Source of the DNA: Chromera velia
Lineage: Eukaryota > Sar > Chromeraceae
Reading direction: 5' to 3'
NCBI GenBank assembly: GCA_018398765.1
Contig: JAHBMJ010000891.1
Coordinates: forward strand, 1 to 29,871
DNA: 29,871 bases
A program made the translations under genes and the position numbers. This document shows positions 1-8,245 of the stretch, piece after piece. The notes under the pieces were generated by a model that saw only the letters and a list, made by a program, of their open reading frames with translations, was not told the DNA's origin and did no database searches. The first letter of the stretch is position 1, and the number at the start of each line of letters is the position of its first letter.

Positions 1-730
1 CCCAATAAATTAATTTCCCTCTGAACCAAAAACGCAGACTTTGAGACGACCACTGCAGTTCAAGCTCATAGGCACGACCCCACTTTGTCCCCAAGATCAA
101 ATCATACTCATCCAGGTCGGCCAACATTACACCCACTGTCTCTTGATACCCCTGAATGTTGATCGGCACTGTGGGTGCACACTCACAGACCGACCGAGTC
201 TTCAAGGACTTGAGGGCACCGTGCAAGTTGACGGGTCGTCTCAATCTGCACACACGGAGATGGTGGGCATGGGCAAAACGACGGTCAAGATAAATATCAT
301 CTGCACGCGAATCAACCAAAACTCTGACAGGTACATCAGCCACTCGGCCTGAAAACACAAACAACCCCGGACGGACCCCTGTTTCATTTTCCTCCTCCTT
401 CATTTCCATTGGCACGTCTTCATTCTCAGGGCTTCCTCCCATCTCGGGGCACTGACCACAAGTTTCGAGTCCCTCTGCTCCTATCACCTCATCCGTCTCG
501 AAACCTCCGTAGATCGTTCGAACTCCCCTACCTGCCGGCTTCCTTCCACCTCTTCCTCTTCCTCTGGGACCACCGTCTCTGCGTCCCCCTCTCCACTGTG
601 ACTGGCCCAGAGGTGGCCATGCTTGGGCGGTCGGGAATGGAGCTCCAAACCCTCTGCGATCTCCCTGGTATCCGCCTCTGCCCTGCCACCATCCCCCCTG
701 CCTGAAGTCTCCACGGAATCTCCCGTAGTC
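1..730 (-). CDS. Arg/Gly-rich linker plus retropepsin-like protease, partial pro-pol of element A
   Basis: The frame of the upstream gag continues open on the minus strand from 730 to base 1 after a single TAG codon. The first ~100 residues are rich in Arg, Gly, Trp and Gln, with clusters such as GRGRGG, as in RNA-binding RG boxes. An acidic stretch follows, then a retropepsin-like aspartic protease: a hydrophobic strand ending in V-D-S-R-A-D-D (catalytic Asp codon at 313-311) and, near 97-80, the motif I-L-G-T-K-W, which matches the conserved ILG-x-x-W segment near the C-terminal half of retroelement proteases. The usual D-S/T-G-A is here D-S-R-A, an odd Gly-to-Arg change at the active site. 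Expression would need TAG readthrough or another route. The rest of pol is off-window. Confidence 0.75.
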
Positions 731-733
731 CTA
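731..733 (-). other. In-frame TAG between gag and pro, candidate readthrough stop
   Basis: This TAG is the only stop in an otherwise open minus-strand frame from 1768 to base 1. The bases after it read GAC TAC GGG. Gammaretroviruses and some LTR elements separate gag from pro-pol by a readthrough stop, which would fit here. A simple nonsense mutation in an older copy is the alternative. Confidence 0.55.
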
Positions 734-1768
734 CGAGTCCTGAGGGTTCCCTCCGCCAGTGAGTCTCCGCATTCCAGAGAAGTTTCCGCCGAGTCCAGAG
801 AAGGGACCTGGACACTGCCTAGCAGTATGCCCTGCGAGGCGGCATCTGAAACACCTTCCCTCTGCAATGCAGAGAGACCTCTCTGCCGGTGTGAGTGGTG
901 GTGGGAGTTGACGAACCCCACACAGGTCCATGGGGACGGGCCCTTCCTCTTGTCCCAGTGGAGAGTTGCGTCGGGCACTCTCCCTACCACTCTCGAAGGC
1001 GCTCGGCCTTTGGAAGTCTCGTGTCCCGCCTCGCGGTCCTTCTCCACCAGAGAGAAAGACCTCAAGCTCGCTTGCCGTCTTCATGGCGATGACCAAGTTG
1101 ACCGGATGCGCCTTGTTTGTTTCAAGGCGGACATCTGCTGGCAAACCAGAGATGTAGTCTTCGACGATGTCTTCTTCGATCAACCGGCCCTTCAGTTTCG
1201 CGACAAGCGGCTTGAATCGCTTGTTGTAGTCGTCGACGCCAGCTCCAGTGCATCGGCACTTCTTCAGGTCCTTTCTGGCCTTCTGTCTGGCCAGTGTGTC
1301 TGAACAGTGCTCGATGAGGGCAGCCTTCAACGACTCCCAGTTCTGGAATGGTCCGTTCTCGACCTCATAGAGGTCAAACCATTCCTTCAGGTCCTGGGAC
1401 ATTCTGTTCTTTGCCACCAGTACCTTGTCCAGGTCCAACACTTTCTCAAGTTTGTAGAAGTCTTCTACGTCTTTCAACCACCTGGTCAGCTTGGCTCGCA
1501 CTCCAGAGAACAGAGCAGGGGCCTCGCACAGCTTCATGTAGTGCGACGAGGACGCGGTTGTACTTTGGGCTGGCACAATGGCAGGTGACGTCACCGTTGC
1601 CTGGACAGATTCCTGAGGGGCTTGAGAAACAAGTAATTGCAGAGTTTCTCCATGCAGGTTTTGCGTCGCCTGCATAGAGTCAATCCGCTGAGACAGTCCT
1701 TCAATGGCCCCGACGATCTGCAGAATCCCCGGAGCCGGTACATCCTCTGTCACACCTTCCATCGACAT
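731..1768 (-). CDS. gag: Gag polyprotein of element A with CCHC zinc knuckle
   Basis: This 345-residue protein starts at an ATG (1768) with a second in-frame ATG two codons later. Residues ~1-75 are a variable N-terminus. Residues ~90-230 look like a retrotransposon capsid domain, with a W-L-K-D segment, alternating helices and a conserved-looking F-x-x-W-E-S-L-K-A-A-L core. Near residues 306-319 there is one zinc knuckle, C-F-R-C-(x4)-H-(x4)-C, the nucleocapsid motif that binds genomic RNA. The protein would assemble the intracellular particle. The ORF ends at TAG (733-731) and the same frame stays open into the protease, so Gag and Gag-Pro may come from one message. It differs clearly from the Gag at 6590-7561, so A and B are different families. 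Confidence 0.88.
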   Translation of the reverse strand: MSMEGVTEDVPAPGILQIVGAIEGLSQRIDSMQATQNLHGETLQLLVSQAPQESVQATVTSPAIVPAQSTTASSSHYMKLCEAPALFSGVRAKLTRWLKDVEDFYKLEKVLDLDKVLVAKNRMSQDLKEWFDLYEVENGPFQNWESLKAALIEHCSDTLARQKARKDLKKCRCTGAGVDDYNKRFKPLVAKLKGRLIEEDIVEDYISGLPADVRLETNKAHPVNLVIAMKTASELEVFLSGGEGPRGGTRDFQRPSAFESGRESARRNSPLGQEEGPVPMDLCGVRQLPPPLTPAERSLCIAEGRCFRCRLAGHTARQCPGPFSGLGGNFSGMRRLTGGGNPQDS

Positions 1769-1852
1769 ATGGAGTCGACAGGTGGTAGACTGAACCAGTC
1801 TGAGTACACTGAATTCAACAAGAGCGCTCTCCCTTAAGTGAGGGTGGAACGA

Positions 1853-1867
1853 GGCTCTGAACTACCA
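1853..1867 (-). other. Putative primer-binding site of element A
   Basis: On the minus strand, two bases after the proposed LTR end, the sequence reads TGGTAGTTCAGAGCC. It starts with TGG, the complement of tRNA CCA ends, and resembles the classical initiator-Met primer site TGGTATCAGAGC apart from a small difference. The priming tRNA is not proven. Confidence 0.5.
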
Positions 1868-1869
1868 GA

Positions 1870-2176
1870 TGTAAGCTGTTTTACGGGAGTCTTAGTAATA
1901 TCAGATACAGGTGGTTAAAGTCTGACAGACATCGGTTGGTGTGGTCTAGCAGTTAATATCAATCTCGAGCATTCTTAGTGATGACGTCAAGCAGACACAT
2001 CAAGCATGCACTTCACTAAAATCACTTAATGAAAGCATGCCCGACTTCACGATGCGCGGCCTCGTGATACACCCACGCACGCTATGTGGCCCGGGTCCCC
2101 CGTCCGGCCCACATCTGCCTGACGCTTGCCAGCCCTTTATTACTCAGTCTTCTTATTAGGCGGAATGCCCCTCACA
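1870..2176 (-). repeat. Putative 5' LTR of element A
   Basis: On the minus strand the segment begins TGTGAGGGGC and ends CTTACA, so it has TG...CA termini with TGT/ACA inverted ends, and it is followed by a TGG-starting primer site. It is about 307 bp, reasonable for an LTR, and contains an AATAAA word near its start. The second LTR is outside the window, so the boundaries rest on terminal motifs only. Confidence 0.5.
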
Positions 2177-2188
2177 CCAGACGGAGTC

Positions 2189-2794
2189 TGTTGGTGGCTC
2201 TAGCACCGTAGTCAATCCTAGCCTATAGAGCTCCTTTTCCCGTAGTCGAACCTATCTTAGAGCTCCGTGTCTGCTGATTGCTTGCAGGAGTCAAGGCTAG
2301 TCTGGACAGAAGGAGAGAGACACCGAGCTTGAGGGTAGAGAGAGAGTCCCGTGAGAGAGTCCTGACTGGTCGTCCCAGCCTCCTCCTCGCGTTGGGTGGT
2401 TGGGGTCAGATCGTAGTCGTCGGCTGCTCCATACGTTTCCCCTGTCCGGTTCGCCACGCGCGCGCAGAGGTTGCTATGCACACGCAGGGCTCGCCACGCG
2501 CGCGCAGAGCTCGCTGGGTGTTGCACTGTTGCATAAAAGCAGAGCTCGCTGGGTGTTGCACTGTTGCATAGAAGTCTTATACTTAACGTTATGCAATAAG
2601 TCATATACGATTATTATCGGATTGTTTTATAGTTAGGCTAAGCGTCTGACTCATGACGTTGCATTGTTGCAATGGTGCATTGTTGCATAATATTATAGTG
2701 TACCTTCTGTATACTGAACCTATTCAACCTAAATTATATAGCATGTCTTAGGATCTTGTTTACTGGTCTTGATTCTACTAAGTTCGACAGAACA
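2189..2794 (-). repeat. LTR copy 1 of element B (3' LTR in element orientation)
   Basis: About 98% identical to 8273-8878 with no net indel (constant offset 6084). On the minus strand it begins TGTTCTGTCG and ends CCAACA, giving perfect TGTT...AACA termini. It is preceded by a purine tract, as expected for a 3' LTR. Inside are two pairs of short direct repeats: a 31-bp pair at 2505-2535 and 2540-2570, and a 19-bp pair at 2451-2469 and 2491-2509. Identity with the other copy continues 12 bp past the LTR end (2188-2177), which a simple single insertion does not explain. Confidence 0.9.
2625..2631 (-). promoter_or_regulatory. TATA box of LTR copy 1
   Basis: TATAAAA on the minus strand, inside the LTR in the position expected for the U3 promoter of a minus-strand element. 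The same heptamer occurs at 8709-8715 in the other LTR. Confidence 0.5.
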
Positions 2795-2808
2795 TATCTC
2801 CCTTCCTC
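2795..2808 (-). other. Polypurine tract of element B
   Basis: On the minus strand GAGGAAGGGAGATA lies directly before the LTR start TGTTCT. This is the expected place and composition for the plus-strand primer of reverse transcription, and it fixes the element orientation. Confidence 0.65.
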
Positions 2809-2837
2809 AAGACGTCATTCCACGGACGTCTAATTAA

Positions 2838-2860
2838 GACAGAACATATTTCCCTTCCTG
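2838..2860 (-). repeat. Second copy of the polypurine tract/LTR junction
   Basis: On the minus strand CAGGAAGGGAAATA is followed by TGTTCTGTC, repeating the real junction at 2786-2808 with two substitutions in the purine tract. Only the first ~9 bases of an LTR follow. It looks like a local duplication or a trace of an earlier or aberrant reverse-transcription product. Confidence 0.6.
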
Positions 2861-5800
2861 TAATGAAACGTACGCCTGCAAATTCTGAAAAAGATGAGGG
2901 TCTAGAATTGGAAACAGGTCGAGAAAATGGTAAGGTGTGCGCGGGCTTCTGTCTCTGCGTGAGATCTGGGGCGTCGCCTGTATGGTCGGACCCGCGGATC
3001 CCTGTAACTGGGATCATGTGGTATCAGACTGAGCAGTGGCAGTGAGCGCCGTCTCGGCCGTCTCCTTCTGCGAAGTGGCACCTTATTTCCGCCTTATACG
3101 AGAAGGTGCATGATGGTGCTTTCCTATTGCTTTGACTTCCGCGCGGCGAGCCACGCGGGCGCTGTTCGCAACTCCCTGTCCTGTCGCATAGTCTTCCACT
3201 TGAAGACTACGCGCCTGTCGGTCTTCCGTAGTCTTCCGTCTCGGGTGCTCGTGCAGGATGCGTTGGTCTGGTCGGGTCTCTGCTCCTCCCATACGGGTCA
3301 GTGTGTTCCAGATATGACAGCTCAAGTCATCAGGATCCGTGTCGCCTCTTCAACTCGTCTCTTTCGAAGCGTTTGTTGGTAACCAGCTTCTCGTGAGAGG
3401 CTGCTGTTCTTTTTCTGGAAGCAGGAGGCTCGAGCTGATCGACTGGTCCGTCTTTGAGTCTGATCGGTTCTCCTTCCTGTACAGGTGAGTTTCGTCCGAG
3501 CCGTCTGAGTGCGTCTTCACATCCCATCCTTTCCTGTTTCGTGCAGATGGCCCTGATGACCTGTTCGTCCGGGGTCTTGCGTTCTTGCTTGCGGGTGATC
3601 TCCCGGATTTCTCCTGGTTGGTCTGGGGCGCCTTCCCCGTTCGTTCGGCAACGTCGCCACGGGTGCGTTGTCGGTCTCTCCGTGTGCTGGGTCTTCTGGG
3701 TGTGCGCCTCGTCTTGCTTCGTCCTTGGTCGTCTGGGCGTTCTTCTATTGGAATGGTCCGTTGGCTCGTAGGTCGCCCCGGCGCTTGTAAGTGGCATTGC
3801 TGTGGTCCTTGCATTTTCCCTTCGTTTGCTGGTCACGGGTGGCCAGCCCGCAAGTCAGCAAGCGTCGGTACTTCTGCTCTTCCTTTTGTCGTAGTTCACG
3901 ACTTTAAAAATAGTCGGCAGACACGAGCAGACACGTGGCAGTCACATGGCAGACCGATTGATGCATACATGCAGCTGGCATCATTTATGTGAAATTAAAT
4001 TTGCTTCGTAATCTCTTTTCGTTTCCTGGTTGCTTCCTCCAGGTTTATTTTTCTGTAAGGGCGAGTCTAGGGCCCGCGACCCTAACTGCCCGGCCGAGTC
4101 CCTGTTACTGCTTTTTCAACTGTGTATTTTGGTTAAGGCCTCAGTTCAACTGAGCCTTCTCGACGAGGATCTCGATGTGGTTTAGCTACCGACCCCTCTT
4201 TCGTGTGTGCGTGGGTGTGTTTTCTTTTGCCTGCGTATTTCTGAGGGCAGCCTATCCGTTTCAGAGAGGGACGGATACCTCGGAAGAGAGGGGGCCGCCC
4301 TCTAATCCGTCGGTGCAAGGGCCTTCGCACTTGCCCTAGCGAGTACTCCGCGTCGGGGCTTTGTCCCTTTGGGGCTCGCTCGCACAGGGTCGGCATTCCT
4401 AGTCGCGGCCTGGGGCCCTAACTGTTTTTTGTTTCTTTTTCTTCTGTCTTCTTTGTTTGCAGATCTGATGTTGCGTGGTTGGGTCTAGTGTCTTCCTGGG
4501 TCTTTTCGGTCGACGGTAAGCTTTGTTAGTCTTTCCTTTCTCTTTGTCCTTTATTCCTTGGGTGAGAGGAGTGATGACTTCCTCTCTCTCATCTGTTTGT
4601 TAGTTGGCGTTTTCAGCGGTTTTATTTTCTTTAGTTGTTTGGCGGTAGTTGAACGTTCACTGGGTTTCAATCTGCTTGCTTGCTCTTTTGGGAACTCTCC
4701 AATGTCTGATTGGGTGTGTGACTTAGCACAGGTTCAGTTCCCGGCGCTGTGCGGCCTTTGCAAGTGCCTCGCAGATTGTCTTTGTCTTTGCGAGGTCATT
4801 CTTGGAAGTCCACGCTTCTTTTCCTTTCCTTTCCTTACTTCCCCTTCCCTTCATGTGGTCTTTCTGCAGCAATTGTGTGCGCGTTGCTTCGAGACGGAGA
4901 TAGACGGTTCTCATTTGAAGGTCAGTCACATAGGTCAGTCGCTCAGCCTGTGCTGATCCCTTCAGATGGCAAGGTTTTTCTCCCGCTTCCCCCTTTTGTC
5001 TTCTTTGATTTCTTCCCAACTCTTGTTGTCTAATAGACCTCGTAAGCTTCTCCTGGTGCGTGCAGAGCGATTTGCATCCTGGGTGGCGTTTCAGGTTTAC
5101 GACCGAATGAGGAGACGGTGGGAGACAGCATGAAGGTCAGTCGTTTCTACTGCTTGTCATTCGATGAGCTTGTCCTGCCTTTACTCCCTTCTTACTCCTG
5201 TCTCCTTCTTTTCTCCTCGTTGCTTGGAGTCAGCTAGAGCGTGTGCGTTGCCTGTTACTTGTGAGAGGCCGTAAGTGACGTATGATGCTGTGTAGGCAGG
5301 GAGAGGAGAGTGGAGACGCCCTTTTTTTGTTGCGAAGGTCAGGCATTCTCTTTCCCTAGCTCTTTCCCTGTCCTTAATCGTTCCGTCTGCGATTGCCATG
5401 TGCTTCTTCACTCTTCCCCTGCTTGCCTACGTTCTTCCAGGGTAAGATACTTGCCGTCGGGCTTATTGTTCTTGGTTTCATGACCAGTTTGCACCCTCCG
5501 TGCCTCAGGTCTCTGGCTTTGTATCGGGTGGTGCGCTGAAGGTCAGTCATTTTTACCCCAGGTGCCTCCGATCGCGTTTTTCTCAAGCTTTGGCTGCGGC
5601 GGGTGCTTTCCTTTGTTTTTCCTTTTCATCTCGCTTCTTGAGGCTCGGTTTGCTTTGTGAGATCGGCTTCTCCGGCTCTTGTTTCTTTCGCTCTTGCTCC
5701 TCTTTGTAGGGCCAAACCGGTAGCATGGAAAGAGAGAGAAAAGTAAGTGGATCAGGTTGACGCTGAATTGTCGCTTGCCCTCATTGTTTCTGGCCGTCCC

Positions 5801-5939
5801 TCTTTCTCCGATTTTTACCTTGCTCGTGCAACTGTTTTCCTTTCCTTGTTTGTTTCTTTTCTTGCATTTATTCTCTCTTTCAGAACTCGACAAAACGGCG
5901 GGGAAGCGTGCCTTCCGGAGTAGGAGAGACGGTGCGTTT
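2861..5939. other. Unassigned 3-kb interior of element B
   Basis: No reverse transcriptase, RNase H or integrase motif is recognisable here on either strand. Minus-strand ORFs exist (3330-3836, 4723-5019, 5374-5586, 5543-5947) but are low-complexity Arg/Lys/Glu-rich. The plus strand shows several splice-like arrangements: CTGCAG or TTTGCAG after pyrimidine tracts near 4462, 4869 and 5065, and three GAAGGTCAGTC donor-like words near 4918, 5132 and 5538. The element therefore either carries captured non-element sequence or a degenerate 3' region. The interval 3840-4560 also shows no recognisable gene. Confidence 0.5.
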
Positions 5940-6179
5940 TCACCCATTCACTCCCCTTGCTCTGCCTCGTTTATTCAGAAATGCGGCCACCAGGTCCGGG
6001 CAATTCATTTCCTTTTCTGGAGTCCAGTAGAGGCTTCCGTAGTTTTTGTACTTCAGCAGGTATTCAGTCTCTCCCTTCCTCACTCTCCTTCCACACACTT
6101 CTTCCACTCTGTATTCTCTCAGGTACTCTTCTTTCCTCTCCATTCGCTTACCCAATTTCTCGTCTTCGTTTCTTTTCAA
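5940..6179 (-). CDS. Chromodomain fragment of a chromovirus integrase
   Basis: The frame encodes, in order, a basic leader, then Y-R-V-E-E-V, G-x-T-E-Y-L-L-K-Y-K-N-Y, a Y-W-T-P-E segment, and N-C-P-D-L-V-A-A-F. These match the chromodomain pattern (V-E-x-I, E-Y-L-V-K-W-K-G-Y, W-E-P, L-I-x-x-F), with the aromatic cage partly altered (W to Y, G to N). In Ty3/gypsy chromoviruses such a domain ends the integrase and guides integration to modified chromatin. Here no integrase core precedes it and no ATG starts the frame (the first codon of the open stretch is TTG), so it is probably a remnant or is expressed only after fusion to gag. It ends in a stop just before 5939. Confidence 0.8.
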   Translation of the reverse strand: MKRNEDEKLGKRMERKEEYLREYRVEEVCGRRVRKGETEYLLKYKNYGSLYWTPEKEMNCPDLVAAFLNKRGRARGVNG

Positions 6180-6189
6180 GGCTTTTCAG

Positions 6190-6589
6190 GCGACCTTGAT
6201 ATATCCTTTCTTGTGGCAGTAGTTGCATTCTTATGTCGAACGGAACAGTGCAGCCCTGTGAGTTGTGAAGACGCCTCCACACCGGTCACATTCTGTTCTG
6301 TTTTGAAGAATCCCCGCTGTCATATCGGCTATGTCTGCAGCGTCGGTTCCATCGGGTCTTGTAGCTGCTCCGGTTGAGGGAGGCTCTGGTCGGCGAAGTC
6401 CATACTTGTTGGAAGGTGAGGACGGGAGCGGGGTGTAGGTCAGGTCCGTGGGAGACGCTGTCACATGTTTCTTCTTTCATTCCGGCAGTGTCTTCTCTTG
6501 GAGCCCCCTCCAAGGCGGCAACCCCGCAAGAGATGCTTGCAGTTACAGAGAGGCAACGCTTGGCCTCTTGTAACAGCCCTTGGAAAGTT
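6190..6589 (-). pseudogene. Broken 3' end of gag B with decayed zinc knuckle
   Basis: After the gag ORF stops at 6590, a gag-like continuation (HETFQGLLQEAKR) appears in another minus-strand frame, which suggests a frameshift near 6600. Close to 6230-6195 a remnant reads C-N-Y-C-H-K-K-G-Y-I-K-V-A followed by TGA. A CCHC knuckle would need His where Tyr stands and Cys where the stop stands. The knuckle therefore seems decayed, and gag would not make a complete nucleocapsid. Confidence 0.5.
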
Positions 6590-7561
6590 TCATGAGTTTT
6601 TCGCTCGCAGAGTCACCCTCACCATCCCCTCATTTAACCCCTTGAAGAAGTATCTCATAGCTTGAGAGGAGTTCGCGTTCTTTCCGCTTTCTATGCAGAG
6701 GTTTCTATATCTGGAGGCGAAGTCTTCGAGGGACTCGGTCAGTTTCTGTTTAAGGGTGAAAAGTTTCTCTTCTGTCGAGTCCCGGTCTTCCGCTGTCAGT
6801 GCAAATTCTTGCATGAACTGATCTTCAAGCTCATTGATGTTGTTGAATCGTAGCAAATCAGTCAGTGGCAACTGGTCGTACCATACTTTTGCCTTCGCAG
6901 TCAATGTAGACGGGAAGTGGATGTCTCTGAAGTCGGAAAAGTTCCACCCCATCCTCTCGTAGAGTCTCGTGATTCGTGTCCAGTAAGTGATCGTCTGTGC
7001 ACGTTCCCCTGAGAAAGTGGGCAGATCTGTTTTGATCTTGAGCGAGGAATCATTCCACCCTCCCGTCTGTGGGCGGTTCCCTCCTTGTGAGGCGGGATAG
7101 AGGTCTCCATGTTCATCTATCTTGAATGTGATCCCTTGTTTTTGCAGCTCAATCAAGACTCGCGGGTCGACGACGGAAAGTCCCTGGGACTGTCTGGGTT
7201 GGGCGGAGTTCTCTTGGGGGCCCGCTGCAGGTGGGTTCGGATTTTGGTAGTTATGTGCGGGTTGTGGGTTTTCTGCGTTGATCATTTCCACGTCCTGCTG
7301 CTGTTCTTGCTGCTGGGGTTCTTCTTCCGGGTTCGGCAAGCGATTTTGTTGCTCAGGATGCGCCTCCGGCATTTCCGGGTTGGGCCCCTGTGGAGGTGCT
7401 GCTTTCGCTTTTGGCTGGCATTTCGCCTTTGCCTTCGCTTTTGCTTTGGCTGCTGCTGGGTTGTTCTTTGCTTTCGCTTGGGCTTTCGCCTTTGCTTTCG
7501 CGCTTGCGTTTCCGGGAGGCATTCTGGGATGCTTCTTTAGCCAGACAGGAAGGACAGTCAA
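6590..7561 (-). CDS. gag: Gag of element B, capsid domain
   Basis: This 323-residue open frame begins with a long Lys-Ala repeat (residues ~20-50), then Pro/Gln/Glu-rich sequence, then a capsid domain from about residue 165 with F-S-G-E, the W-(T/x)-R-I-x-R-L-Y pattern, A-K-x-W-Y-D-Q-L and a final F-x-x-R-Y-R-N-L-C helix. This is the retrotransposon Gag (Ty3/gypsy type) pattern. The first codon of the open stretch is TTG, and the frame overlaps another minus-strand ORF by ~209 nt, so it is more likely reached by frameshift from the upstream ORF or from an ATG further inside. The protein would form the particle shell. Unrelated at a glance to the Gag at 731-1768. Confidence 0.82.
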   Translation of the reverse strand: MTVLPVWLKKHPRMPPGNASAKAKAKAQAKAKNNPAAAKAKAKAKAKCQPKAKAAPPQGPNPEMPEAHPEQQNRLPNPEEEPQQQEQQQDVEMINAENPQPAHNYQNPNPPAAGPQENSAQPRQSQGLSVVDPRVLIELQKQGITFKIDEHGDLYPASQGGNRPQTGGWNDSSLKIKTDLPTFSGERAQTITYWTRITRLYERMGWNFSDFRDIHFPSTLTAKAKVWYDQLPLTDLLRFNNINELEDQFMQEFALTAEDRDSTEEKLFTLKQKLTESLEDFASRYRNLCIESGKNANSSQAMRYFFKGLNEGMVRVTLRAKNS

Positions 7562-7877
7562 TCACTGGGCAAACGTACTGGTCTTTGGGTTCGATGTAGA
7601 TAGGTAGAAGGTGGGAGTAAGTCGATAAGCCTCTCTCTTGGGTTTGGGTGTCCAGAGCAAGGGCTTGGTGGATTTGTTTGGACAGCCGGTGATGCGCCAG
7701 GAAATGGGAGACGTACTGATCTAGTATGAAGGTGTTAAGACCTTCAGTAGTCTGAGTGAAGGCGAGGTTGGCTTTCAGAGTCCTCTCTGCCACCTCCTTT
7801 GCTTTCTCCTTTGGGTCTTGAATCAAGTAGTCGCGTGAACGCCTACACAGGACTGCGTTTGGTCCTGGTGTGTTCAC
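7353..7877 (-). CDS. Upstream ORF of element B, unknown product with CPVIDCPSC motif
   Basis: Open minus-strand frame of 174 residues, and open further upstream to about 7921 without a clear ATG. Residues ~15-125 look globular (helical, mixed hydrophobic), including C-P-V-I-D-C-P-S-C, a possible metal site. The C-terminal part is Lys/Ser/Glu-rich because it is the +1 reading of the Lys-Ala repeat in gag. It sits between the LTR leader and gag, overlaps gag by ~209 nt, and may be the true N-terminal part of Gag joined by a frameshift inside the repeat. I do not recognise a family. Confidence 0.6.
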   Translation of the reverse strand: MNTPGPNAVLCRRSRDYLIQDPKEKAKEVAERTLKANLAFTQTTEGLNTFILDQYVSHFLAHHRLSKQIHQALALDTQTQERGLSTYSHLLPIYIEPKDQYVCPVIDCPSCLAKEASQNASRKRKRESKGESPSESKEQPSSSQSKSEGKGEMPAKSESSTSTGAQPGNAGGAS

Positions 7878-8245
7878 TCTCAGACTGCTCGATATGGTGT
7901 CTGCAGGTTGATGTCCCTTTTTGTCAAGAAAGGTACAAAAAAAATTGCAGCGCTTCGCGGTGTGGTTCGGTTTGGGTTTTCCTCCTGAGGATCTCAGTCG
8001 CTGGCCAACTGAGTTCGTCCGAGAGAATCAAGCAGCGCTGCGCGGCTTGGTCTGGTTTGGGTTTCTGCTGGCGTGGTTCGACTTGGCGTCCGACTCTGTC
8101 CGGAAGGGTCGCCTCTCGCTGGCAGGTCACCACGTGTTCCGTCACTACCTACGAGCACGCTTGGCTCTAAGGTGCGCCGGAGTATCAAGGGTTCTGAGGG
8201 TTCAAGTCTTTAAGGGTCTGTGGTATCTAGTCAGTGCCTAGCGTT

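Larger units (their letters stand above)
1..2176 (-). mobile_element. LTR retrotransposon A, 5' part, cut by window edge
   Basis: Read on the minus strand, this block has the usual order of an LTR retrotransposon: a putative LTR (2176 down to 1870), a primer-binding site, a leader, gag (1768-731) and the start of a protease/pol frame running off the window at base 1. The CCHC Gag followed by a retropepsin-like domain in the same frame suggests the Ty3/gypsy or a related group, but reverse transcriptase lies outside the window, so the clade is inferred. Its 5' edge abuts a B-type LTR at 2177-2188, so it looks inserted into an older retroelement copy. The other LTR and the target-site duplication cannot be seen. 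Confidence 0.8.

Noticed and set aside
623..1303. 226-residue plus-strand ORF
   Set aside because: Shadow of gag A on the opposite strand.
2257..2604. Minus-strand 115-residue ORF repeated at 8341-8688
   Set aside because: It lies wholly inside both LTRs and lacks coding features. The repetition is explained by the LTR duplication.
3330..3836. Minus-strand 168-residue ORF as an envelope-like or extra 3' ORF of element B
   Set aside because: Arg/Thr-rich with no signal peptide or membrane segment, and a second frame is equally open.
5757..6377. 206-residue plus-strand ORF
   Set aside because: It lies antisense to the chromodomain and decayed gag; composition is Phe/Leu/Ser-rich without domain pattern.
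7109..7540. Plus-strand ORFs over gag B
   Set aside because: Shadows of the Lys-Ala repeat; they read as Phe/Ala/Cys-rich artefacts.
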